Assembly: GCF_023148685.1 (NCBI RefSeq)
Contig: NZ_JAHXNL010000014.1
Location: forward strand, 1 to 64,000
Source of the DNA: Georgenia sp. EYE_87
Lineage (GTDB): Bacteria > Actinomycetota > Actinomycetes > Actinomycetales > Actinomycetaceae
Length of the DNA: 64,000 nucleotides
Direction: 5' to 3'
In this document: in pieces, positions 57,743 through 64,000 of the stretch
Layout of the letters: the number at the start of each line of letters is the position of its first letter
Position numbering within the stretch: the stretch's first letter is position 1
The notes under the pieces: model-generated
Told to the model about the DNA's origin: nothing
What the model saw: only the letters and a program-made list of their open reading frames with translations
Databases searched by the model: none
Made by a program: the position numbers and the translations under genes

Positions 57743-58513
57743 ATGGTCTTTCCGGTGCTCGAGGGCAGGGTCGCGGTGGTCACCGGCGCCGCGATGGGGA
57801 TGGGCGAGGCGACCGCCCGCCTGTTCGCCCAGGCCGGTGCCAAGGTCGTGATCGCCGACATCAACGAGGAGGCCGGACGTGCGACGACGGACGCGCTGCG
57901 TGCGGACGGGCTGGAGGTCGCCTTCGTGCGCGCGGACGTCTCGTCGGCGTCCAGCGTCGAGGCGATGGTCGCGTTCGCCGTGCAGACGTACGGGCGGCTC
58001 GACTGCGCGGTGAACAACGCCGCCATGACGCCGGACACCCACCCGGTCGCCGAGCTCGACGAGAGCGAGTTCGACCGGCTCATCGCCGTGGACCTCAAGG
58101 GCGTCGCGCTGTGCCTGACGTACGAGATCCGCCAGATGCTCGCCCAGGGCGGCGGCGGCGCGATCGTGAACATCTCGTCCGTCTCGGGAGTGCGACCCCA
58201 GCCCAACAACCTGGCCTACGTCGCGGCGAAGCACGCCGTCATCGGCATGACCAAGGTGGCCTCCCTGGAGTACGCCCCGTCGGGCATCCGCGTCAACAGC
58301 GTGGGGCCGGGCGCCATCGACACCCCGATGCTGCGGGGAGCCTTGGAGACGATCGGGGCGACGGAGGAAGAGTTCGCGCCCCAGTTGAGCCTTCTCGGCC
58401 GCTTCGGCCAGCCGTCGGAGGTGGCGGAGGCGAGCATGTGGCTGTGCTCGGACCAGTCCTCCTACGTCACCGGTGCGCTGCTCATGGTCGACGCGGGCTA
58501 CACCTCGCGCTGA
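57743..58513 (+). CDS. SDR family oxidoreductase
   Basis: A 256-residue classical short-chain dehydrogenase. The NAD(P) motif TGAAMGMGEA, the Asp after beta-2 in VIADINEEAG (NAD preference), NNAAM, the catalytic Ser in ISSVSGV, and Y-x3-K in YVAAKHAVIG are all visible. The closing VTGALLMVDAGYTSR is typical. Substrate cannot be told. The ATG at 57743 has GAGGTG six bases ahead and is preferred over the GTG at 57734 that overlaps this site. A TAGCGT -10-like box is at 57686-57691. Confidence 0.88.
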   Translation: MVFPVLEGRVAVVTGAAMGMGEATARLFAQAGAKVVIADINEEAGRATTDALRADGLEVAFVRADVSSASSVEAMVAFAVQTYGRLDCAVNNAAMTPDTHPVAELDESEFDRLIAVDLKGVALCLTYEIRQMLAQGGGGAIVNISSVSGVRPQPNNLAYVAAKHAVIGMTKVASLEYAPSGIRVNSVGPGAIDTPMLRGALETIGATEEEFAPQLSLLGRFGQPSEVAEASMWLCSDQSSYVTGALLMVDAGYTSR

Positions 58514-58522
58514 GGTCGGTCG

Positions 58523-58550
58523 GCGGCACGGGATGATGGTCCCGTGCCGC
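58523..58550 (+). promoter_or_regulatory. Hairpin covering the start codon, with -10-like GATGAT
   Basis: GCGGCACGGGA at 58523-58533 pairs with TCCCGTGCCGC at 58540-58550 (11 bp, 6-base loop), and the GTG start at 58544 lies within the right arm. GATGAT at 58532-58537 is 6 bases ahead of the GTG and could be the -10 of a leaderless transcript, in which case the hairpin would exist only as DNA. Confidence 0.4.
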
Positions 58551-59401
58551 TGATCCGCATCAACGACCCCGACGACGACCGGCTCGGGGACTACACCAAC
58601 CTCACCGACGTCGCGCTGCGCTCCAAGCACGAGCCCGCCAAGGGCCTGTACATCGCCGAGAGCTCCAACGTCATCTCCCGCGCCGTCGAGGCGGGCCACC
58701 GGCCCCGGTCCTTCCTCATGGCCGAGAAGTGGCTGGCGTCGATGGCCGCGGTCATCACCGCCGCGACCGGGGGGGACGACGGCGGGGCCGACGTCCCGGT
58801 CTTCGTCGCCGAGGAGCCGGTGCTGCGTGCCATCACCGGCTTCCACCTGCACCGCGGGGCCCTCGCCGCGATGCACCGGCCTCCGCTGCTCGGGGTGCGT
58901 GAGCTGCTCGCCTCGGCACGCGGGGGACAGGGTGCGCGCCGGGTCGCCATCCTCGAGGACATCGTCGACCACACCAACGTCGGTGCCATGTTCCGCTCGG
59001 CGGCCGGCCTCGGCGTCGACGCCGTGCTGGTGACCCCGCGCTGCGCCGACCCGCTGTACCGGCGCAGCGTCCGGGTCTCGATGGGCACGGTGTTCCAGGT
59101 GCCGTGGACGCGCCTCACGGTGTGGCCCGGCGCCGTGGAGAAGCTGCACGACGCCGGCTACACCGTGGCCGCGCTCGCGCTCTCGGACGACTCGGTCAGC
59201 CTGGACGAGTTCGTCGCGTCCCCCGCCGTACGCGCGCCGGGGTCGAAGCTGGCCCTGGTGCTCGGCACCGAGGGCGACGGGCTCGCGCGCAGCACGGTGG
59301 AGGCGGCCGACGCCGTCGTGCGGATCCCGATGTCCGGCGGGGTGGACTCGCTCAACGTCGCCGCCGCCTCCGCCGTCGCCTTCTGGGCCACACGCGCATG
59401 A
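58544..59401 (+). CDS. TrmH/SpoU family RNA 2'-O-methyltransferase
   Basis: A 285-residue SPOUT methyltransferase. The N-terminal substrate domain (SKHEPAKGLYIAESSNVISRAVEAG) is of the rRNA-methylase type. The SPOUT domain has motif 1 LEDIVDHTNVGAMFRSAAGLGVD, motif 2 LVLGTEGDGLA and motif 3 IPMSGGVDSLNVAAASAVAFW forming the knot. Probable target is ribose of a 23S rRNA or tRNA nucleotide; the site is not predictable. GTG 58544 begins VPLIRINDPDDDRL. Confidence 0.9.
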   Translation: MPLIRINDPDDDRLGDYTNLTDVALRSKHEPAKGLYIAESSNVISRAVEAGHRPRSFLMAEKWLASMAAVITAATGGDDGGADVPVFVAEEPVLRAITGFHLHRGALAAMHRPPLLGVRELLASARGGQGARRVAILEDIVDHTNVGAMFRSAAGLGVDAVLVTPRCADPLYRRSVRVSMGTVFQVPWTRLTVWPGAVEKLHDAGYTVAALALSDDSVSLDEFVASPAVRAPGSKLALVLGTEGDGLARSTVEAADAVVRIPMSGGVDSLNVAAASAVAFWATRA

Positions 59402-59510
59402 TCGACGGCGGAGCGGCCGCCGGGGAATCGACGCTCCCGCCTCACACCCCTCCCGGGCGGGGTCGGTCCGGGCCAGGATGGCCCCACCGAGTGGAGGAGG
59501 CGCGGACCCC

Positions 59511-60014
59511 GTGACGCACCCGATCATGTTCGATGACGACGATCCGTACCTCGCCCGCGTGCGCGAGCTTGCCCTCGCGTTCCCGGAGGCGGAGGAGCGG
59601 GTCGCCCACGGCCGGCCGCACTTCCGGGTGCGCAAGGTCTTCGCCGTGTACGGGTCGAGCACGAAAGGGGCCGCGGACGTGCGGACCCGATACCCGCACG
59701 GGCTGGTCGTGCTCCCCGAGGACTCCGACCGCGCGGCCCTGAGCGAGGACCCGCGCACCTTCGTCCCCGCTTACCTTGCGCCGTCGGGCTGGGTGGGTCT
59801 CGACCTTTCTGCCAGCGGCGGAGGTCCCGAAGGGGTGGACTGGCAGGAGGTCGCCGAGCTTCTCGACTGCTCCTACCGTCAGGTCGCGACACGGCGGCAG
59901 ATCGCCCGCCTGGACGAGGAGGGCGGTCCGGCCGACCTGCGCACCAGCGATGCGCCTGACCGTGGTCGCGGTCCAGGCGCTTCACCGCTCCAGCCCCGGC
60001 AGCCGGCGTCGTAG
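59511..60014 (+). CDS. MmcQ/YjbR family protein
   Basis: A 167-residue protein with the YjbR/CyaY-like fold signature: ALAFPEAEERVAHGRPHFRVRKVFAVYG, and SGWVGLDLSA, VDWQEVAELLDCSYRQVATRR at the end. The family is a putative DNA-binding or domain-of-unknown-role group. The GTG at 59511 has GGAGGAGG upstream; ATG 59526 is an alternative. The final 25 residues are disordered. Confidence 0.8.
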   Translation: MTHPIMFDDDDPYLARVRELALAFPEAEERVAHGRPHFRVRKVFAVYGSSTKGAADVRTRYPHGLVVLPEDSDRAALSEDPRTFVPAYLAPSGWVGLDLSASGGGPEGVDWQEVAELLDCSYRQVATRRQIARLDEEGGPADLRTSDAPDRGRGPGASPLQPRQPAS

Positions 60015-60068
60015 CCGCGCGTTTCCACAGGCCGGGCCTGGTTCGAGGCGCATGTCGGACCCCGCGCC

Positions 60069-60074
60069 TACGGT
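60069..60074 (+). promoter_or_regulatory. -10 box for leaderless DUF222-HNH gene
   Basis: TACGGT is 6 bases before the ATG at 60081, with no ribosome-binding site. The 66 bases from the preceding gene hold nothing else. Confidence 0.45.
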
Positions 60075-60080
60075 AGACAC

Positions 60081-61964
60081 ATGTTCGAAGGCGGGGTTCG
60101 CGGGGACGGTGATAAGGGTGCCGCCGGGGCCTCCGTCTCCGTGCTGGAGCGGGTGGTCGCCGCCAGCGTGGTGTCACGTCCGCCGCCGGCGGCCTCCGGT
60201 GCCACTGCCGCGGCCTCCGGGATGGCTGCTGCGGGCTACCGGATGGCGGCCGTCGAGGGCTTCGGGGTAGTGCCGGTCACGGTGGAGGCGGCCGGTGCGC
60301 GGCTCGAGCTGTACCCGCCCGCGCGGGGGCCGGTCCTCGTCCTCGACATCGACCTCGGAGTCTCCACCGACTCTGACGACGCCCCCGCCACCGACTCGCC
60401 AGCCTCTGACACGACAGCCCCTGACACCTGCCCCGACGTTAGTCACGCCGGTTCTGCTGCAGAGTCCGACACCGCCAGGCCCCCCGCCGCCGGCGATGCG
60501 GGGGGCCGTCCGCTGCCGTGGTGGGCGGCTGTGCCAATTGGTGCGGCGCCTGCGCCGGACTCGGGGATGCTGCCCGCGCCGGGTGACCCGGCCCTGACTG
60601 AGGCGTTCTCCCGCGGGCTCGTGGACCGGGAGGCTGATGCGGCCGGGGCCTCGGTGCTCGAGGGCCTGCCCGGCGGGCCGGAGCTCGCCGCCGTGCTGGC
60701 GCCGCTGGCACCCGGCCAGCTGGGGGAGGCGAGCCTGGTCGAGGCGGTCGCCGGGTACGAGCGGGTGGCTTCGTGGGCGATGGCGATGCAGGCCGCTCAT
60801 GTGCGGGAGCTGACCGACCGGCAGGGGCTGACGTCGAAGGCGGCGGATCAGGCGTCCGCGGAGGTCGCCGCTCGGCTGGGGTCGACCAACGCGGTCGGGT
60901 CGGCCAAGGTCAACCTTGCCGCGGCCCTGGACAGCTTCCCCGAGGTCGCCGACGCCCTGGGCACCGGGCGCATCGACGCCCGCAAGGCGAACGTGCTGAC
61001 CTCCCGTGAGCCGGGCCTGAGCACAGCCGAGCACCGACGGGTGGTCACCGAGCTGCTCAGGGAGGCGGACCGGCTCTGCGGGCCCAGGTTGCGCCACCGG
61101 CTGCGAGCGGCCGCCCTCCGTGCGAACCCAGAGGCCGGCGCCGAGCGGCGGGAGAAGGAGCACGCCGCCCGGAAGGTCACCGTCACCGCGGCACCGGACG
61201 GGATGAGCTGGATCACCGCCTACGTGCGCGCTGACAAAGCACACACCGTCAAGGTGGCACTGGACGCGCTCGCCGAGGCCGCCGTGGCCGACGCAGATCC
61301 CGGCGAGGACCCGCGCACCCGCGACCAGGTCCGCGCCGACGCCTTTGTCGACCTCTTTGCCGGCGTCCTCGACCGAGGGGTCGACCTCGCCGGCCACCCG
61401 CTGCCCCCAGGACGGGTGAGCCGGGCGGGGGCGCAGATCACGGTCGGGGCCGGAACCTTGCTGGGGCTGGACGCGAACGCAGGGTACCTGGCTGGGTACG
61501 GCCCGATCCCGGCGGAGCTCGCCCGGCAGATCGCGCAGGACGCCACCTGGCGGGCGTTGCTGACCGATCGGGACGGCCACTTCAAGGACCTCAGCACCCG
61601 GGCGTACCGGCCCGGGGCGGACCTGACACGCACCGTCCAGGCCAGGGATGTCACGTGCACGTTCCCCGGGTGCGCGCGCCCGTCGATCGTGTGCGACATC
61701 GATCATCGCATCGAGTACGACCCGGCGATCTCGCACCTGGTGAAGCAGACCAGCGTCTGCAACCTCCACCCGCTGTGCCGGCGACATCACAACCTCAAGA
61801 CCACGAGGCGCTGGGACGTCATCCGCGAGCGGGACGGGACGCTGCTGTGGATCCCGGCCCGCACGGGCCACCGGTACCGGCACGTGCCCGACCCGCCCGC
61901 TGGAGTCTCGGCCACCGCAAGCCGCTGGGCCGCCCTCTTCGCCGGCAGCGACCCACCATTCTGA
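60081..61964 (+). CDS. DUF222 and HNH endonuclease domain protein (13E12-like)
   Basis: A 627-residue protein. A variable N-terminus with a Thr/Asp/Pro/Ala linker (about 90-160) leads into the DUF222 domain (about 200-400: VGSAKVNLAAALDSFPEVADALGTGRIDARKANVL). An HNH nuclease follows at 515-580, where CTFPGC and the CDIDHRIEYDP, HPLCRRHHNLKT motifs supply zinc and catalytic ligands. Such proteins are multicopy in many actinobacteria and related to the REP13E12 family of M. tuberculosis. Function is not settled: mobile-element remnant, homing-type or defence nuclease. There are no flanking inverted repeats or direct repeats that I can see. Confidence 0.88.
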   Translation: MFEGGVRGDGDKGAAGASVSVLERVVAASVVSRPPPAASGATAAASGMAAAGYRMAAVEGFGVVPVTVEAAGARLELYPPARGPVLVLDIDLGVSTDSDDAPATDSPASDTTAPDTCPDVSHAGSAAESDTARPPAAGDAGGRPLPWWAAVPIGAAPAPDSGMLPAPGDPALTEAFSRGLVDREADAAGASVLEGLPGGPELAAVLAPLAPGQLGEASLVEAVAGYERVASWAMAMQAAHVRELTDRQGLTSKAADQASAEVAARLGSTNAVGSAKVNLAAALDSFPEVADALGTGRIDARKANVLTSREPGLSTAEHRRVVTELLREADRLCGPRLRHRLRAAALRANPEAGAERREKEHAARKVTVTAAPDGMSWITAYVRADKAHTVKVALDALAEAAVADADPGEDPRTRDQVRADAFVDLFAGVLDRGVDLAGHPLPPGRVSRAGAQITVGAGTLLGLDANAGYLAGYGPIPAELARQIAQDATWRALLTDRDGHFKDLSTRAYRPGADLTRTVQARDVTCTFPGCARPSIVCDIDHRIEYDPAISHLVKQTSVCNLHPLCRRHHNLKTTRRWDVIRERDGTLLWIPARTGHRYRHVPDPPAGVSATASRWAALFAGSDPPF

Positions 61965-62138
61965 GTCCGGCGCTCCCGCGTGATCACCACATCCGCACCA
62001 CGTCCTCGCAACCGTGGCCCCCACCCGCCCGCTCACGAACGGACACCACAGATCACGGCGGGGACCGACGCACACCCGTGCGTCGGTCACTCGTGCGAGG
62101 TTCCATGACCCCGTCCGGCAACTGTTGAGGGCGTCGCC

Positions 62139-62522
62139 TCAGGGTTCGTGCAGCAGCAGGATGTCCGGCGCGCGGATGAGCCCGAGGATCTGCCGCACCG
62201 GCACGGGTGCCCAGGACCGCGCCGCGTCGTGGATCACGCGCGGCTCGACCAGCTCGACCACCCGGCCGCGGGTGAGCAGCGTGCAGCCACCTGCGGCGAG
62301 GACGTTGCGCACCCACTGTGCGTCGCGTCCGTAGGTGAGCGCGATGCGGTAGCCGCGCTCGCCGTCGCGGAAGACGTTGACCGGGATCGTGTAGACGCGC
62401 CCCGACCGGCGCCCGACGTGGGTGAGCAGCCCGAAGAGGGGAAGGTGGCCGGCCACCCGGCTCATCAGCGGGTTGAGCACGTGCCGGTTCGCGCGGGCGA
62501 CGACGTGCGGGATCGGGCTCAC
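62139..62522 (-). CDS. Deazaflavin-dependent nitroreductase family (DUF385-like)
   Basis: A 127-residue protein of the F420/flavin split-barrel kind. HVGRRSGRVYTIPVNVFRDGERGYRIALTYGRDAQWVRNVLAAGG is the typical core, with conserved GR and the Y-G-x-W stretch. Members of the Ddn family reduce nitro or quinone compounds with reduced F420. The GTG at 62522 is preceded by GGAGGAGTCGAGG. A three-copy 20-bp repeat lies directly upstream at 62539-62598. The 174 bases between its stop and the HNH gene have no gene. Confidence 0.83.
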   Translation of the reverse strand: MSPIPHVVARANRHVLNPLMSRVAGHLPLFGLLTHVGRRSGRVYTIPVNVFRDGERGYRIALTYGRDAQWVRNVLAAGGCTLLTRGRVVELVEPRVIHDAARSWAPVPVRQILGLIRAPDILLLHEP

Positions 62523-62538
62523 CTCGACTCCTCCGCCA

Positions 62539-62598
62539 GATGGTGCTCAAGGTAGTCGGATGGTGCTCACGGTAGTCGGATGACGCTCGAGGTACGTG
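62539..62598. repeat. 20-bp tandem repeat, three copies, upstream of deazaflavin reductase gene
   Basis: GATGGTGCTCAAGGTAGTCG at 62539-62558, the same with one change at 62559-62578, and a more diverged copy (GATGACGCTCGAGGTACGTG) at 62579-62598. The repeat lies 17 bases ahead of the reductase start, between divergent genes, so it may be a multi-site operator. There is no open frame of interest through it. Confidence 0.85.
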
Positions 62599-62702
62599 GG
62601 CCATCGGGACTCTCCGACTGGTGCGCGCGGCGACGGTCCGGGTCGGCGAGGCGCCCGTTCGCCAGGGAGCGCCGTCCCCTTCTGTGGAGCGCGAGGCCGT
62701 GG

Positions 62703-62708
62703 CACGCT
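62703..62708 (+). promoter_or_regulatory. Weak -10 box for leaderless DUF2277 gene
   Basis: CACGCT lies 6 bases before the ATG at 62715, in the same GGCACGCTGG context as the box before the reductase gene at 34627. Confidence 0.3.
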
Positions 62709-62714
62709 GGCGGT

Positions 62715-62993
62715 ATGTGCCGAAACATCCACCCGCTGCACAACTTCGCGCCGCCGGCCACCACCGACGAGGTGCGCGCGGCCTCTCTCCAGTACGTCCG
62801 TAAGGTCGCCGGCATGACGAAGCCGTCCCAGGCGAACCAGGAGGCCTTCGACCACGCCGTGGAGCACATCGCGGCGATCACTCAGGAGCTGCTCGACTCC
62901 CTCGTCACCAGCGCACCGCCGAAGGACCGGGAGACCGAGGCGGAGAAGGCCCGCGAGCGCAGCCGTCGCCGGTACGCGCAGCAGCCCGCCTGA
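62715..62993 (+). CDS. DUF2277 family protein
   Basis: A 92-residue protein matching the DUF2277 pattern from start to end: MCRNIHPLHNFAPPATTDEVRAA, LQYVRKVAGMTKPSQANQEAFDHAV, LLDSLVTSAPPKDRETEAEKARER. It is small, soluble and helical, with a conserved Cys at position 2. Function unknown. It stands alone with a divergent reductase gene upstream and converges on the SulP gene seven bases downstream. Confidence 0.9.
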   Translation: MCRNIHPLHNFAPPATTDEVRAASLQYVRKVAGMTKPSQANQEAFDHAVEHIAAITQELLDSLVTSAPPKDRETEAEKARERSRRRYAQQPA

Positions 62994-63000
62994 CCAGACC

Positions 63001-64000
63001 TCAGCGCACGGGCCTCAGGGCGCACTGGAGCGACCAGATGTCGGCGAGTTCGTAGCGCACGTGGTTGCGGGCGTGCGCGACGGCCGCCGGCAGGTCCGTG
63101 AAGTAGTGGTCCGGGCTCCCGAGCGTGCCGAGCACGCCCAGGGCCCTCGACATCCGCAGCTGCTCGGCGTCCAGTCCCTTGAGGAGCACCGTCACGCCGC
63201 GACGCTGAAGGTCGGCGATGATCTCCTGCAGCGCGTTCGCGCCGGAGGTGTCCATCACCCGCACCTCCGTGAGCACGAGCACGATGACGTGGACGTCCTT
63301 GACGGTGGCGATCTCGTCGAGGAACTGCTTCGTGCCGCCGAAGAACAGGGCACCGTGGAAGCGGTAGACGGCAATGTGCTCGTCCAGGAGGGCGTCCTCG
63401 TCGGCCGCGTCGAGGCCCTCGGACACCCGCACGCGGTCGAGGCCCGAGACGCGCGACATCGACCGCACAGCGAGCAGGGCGGCGACGGCGACCCCCACCT
63501 GCACCGCCACGACAAGGTCGAACACGATCGTCACGGCGATCGTCACGAGGAAGACCGTGCCGTCGGCGCGGGTGGCCCGCAGGATCGAGCGGGCGGTGCC
63601 GAGGTCGATCATCCGCAGGGCGGTGACGATGAGGACGCCGGCGAGGGCGGACATCGGGATGAGCGCGACCAGGGGCGTGGCCACCAGCACCACCAGCGTG
63701 AGGACGACGGCGTGACTCGCCGAGGCCACCCGGGTGCGGGCCCCGGCCCGCACGTTCACCGCGGTGCGGGCGATCGCGCCGGTGGCGGGCATGCCCCCGA
63801 ACATGCCGCTGGCCACGTTCGCCAGCCCCTGCCCGACGAGCTCCCGGTCGGCGTCGGTGTCCGGCACGCGCTCGACCATGCCGTCGGCCACGCGCGCCGA
63901 GAGCAGGCTCTCCAGCGCGGCGAGCGCGGCGATGGCCATGGCCGACGGCAGCATCGCTGCGATCGCCGAGGTGTCCCAGCCCGGCAGCGACGGCGTGGGC
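63001..64000 (-). CDS. SulP family anion transporter with STAS domain (partial)
   Basis: The C-terminal part of a SulP/SLC26 anion transporter. The frame stays open to the window edge, so the first helices and the start are missing. Visible are the end of the membrane domain (GLANVASGMFGGMPATGAIARTAVNVRAGARTR, then helices VVLTLVVLVATPLVALIPMSAL and VFLVTIAVTIVFDLVVAV) and a cytoplasmic STAS domain of about 140 residues (VYRFHGALFFGGTKQFLDEI, VLTEVRVMDTSGANAL). Members carry sulfate, bicarbonate or other anions. The likely length of the full protein is 500-560 residues. Confidence 0.9.
   Translation of the reverse strand, partial: PTPSLPGWDTSAIAAMLPSAMAIAALAALESLLSARVADGMVERVPDTDADRELVGQGLANVASGMFGGMPATGAIARTAVNVRAGARTRVASASHAVVLTLVVLVATPLVALIPMSALAGVLIVTALRMIDLGTARSILRATRADGTVFLVTIAVTIVFDLVVAVQVGVAVAALLAVRSMSRVSGLDRVRVSEGLDAADEDALLDEHIAVYRFHGALFFGGTKQFLDEIATVKDVHVIVLVLTEVRVMDTSGANALQEIIADLQRRGVTVLLKGLDAEQLRMSRALGVLGTLGSPDHYFTDLPAAVAHARNHVRYELADIWSLQCALRPVR

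Noticed and set aside
60081-61964. HNH gene as a group I or II intron or intein homing nuclease.
   Set aside because: It is a free-standing full-length gene with DUF222, no intron structure and no split host gene.
61965-62138. Possible gene or RNA in the gap after the HNH gene.
   Set aside because: No start with ribosome-binding site, no strong hairpin and no recognisable RNA was found in these 174 bases.

Overview
The window is high-GC, densely packed, essentially chromosomal DNA from an actinobacterium. Gene order (TPR protein, HAD phosphatase, tlyA, nadK, recN, steA, steB, then pyrG and NUDIX; sufR-sufB-sufD-sufC-sufS-sufU-sufT; divergent glgC and glgM) matches blocks known from Mycobacterium, Corynebacterium and Streptomyces. 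The 5S gene, the suf operon with an inserted Rieske gene and the overall style suggest a Micrococcales member of the Cellulomonadaceae/Bogoriellaceae kind (Georgenia-like). That genus-level guess is inference. No prophage, insertion sequence, CRISPR array, plasmid origin or tRNA gene was found.

Layout. 1-290: end of an rRNA operon (23S-5S spacer, 5S rRNA, terminator). 348-16162: a long plus-strand run of mostly overlapping genes, covering a protein with a huge Arg/Gly/Tyr repeat domain, a HAD phosphatase, a 47-codon gene, TlyA, NAD kinase, RecN, the SteA/SteB envelope pair, a WecA/MraY-like membrane protein, a MurJ-like flippase, a glycosyltransferase, CTP synthase and ADP-ribose pyrophosphatase. 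16209-19109 (minus): heme A synthase and an ABC exporter. 19321-26124 (plus): SufR and the complete SUF iron-sulfur assembly operon, with a DtxR-like iron box and an inverted repeat in front. 26353-35513: nucleobase permease, zinc metallopeptidase, ABC-F protein, SURF1 operon, FabG-FabI, SixA-like phosphatase, RibD-C/DHFR-like reductase and a tiny charged protein. 35636-43171: SerB, GlgC/GlgM, an unknown protein, a lone ABC ATPase, NfeD and an SPFH protein.

43175-53662 (minus) is the most interesting block: five genes joined by 3- to 4-base overlaps or a 9-base gap, coding for DUF4132, a MoxR-type AAA+ ATPase, DUF5682, a VWA-domain protein and a SWIM zinc-finger protein. This is the same set of families as the poorly understood E. 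coli yehI-yehL-yehM-yehP-yehQ locus, so it is a conserved multi-protein system without an established function. 53870-57588 is a heterodimeric ABC exporter with complementary degenerate ATP sites. 57743-64000 holds an SDR, an rRNA methyltransferase, a YjbR-like protein, a DUF222-HNH nuclease, a deazaflavin-type reductase, a DUF2277 protein and a SulP transporter cut by the window edge.

How the genes work together: the SUF operon, heme A synthase and SURF1 serve Fe-S and cytochrome oxidase biogenesis; FabG/FabI serve fatty-acid synthesis; GlgC/GlgM make the ADP-glucose and maltosyl units for alpha-glucans; the steA-to-glycosyltransferase stretch looks like envelope assembly. Many genes have a TANNNT box 6-8 bases before the start codon and no ribosome-binding site, indicating widespread leaderless transcription.
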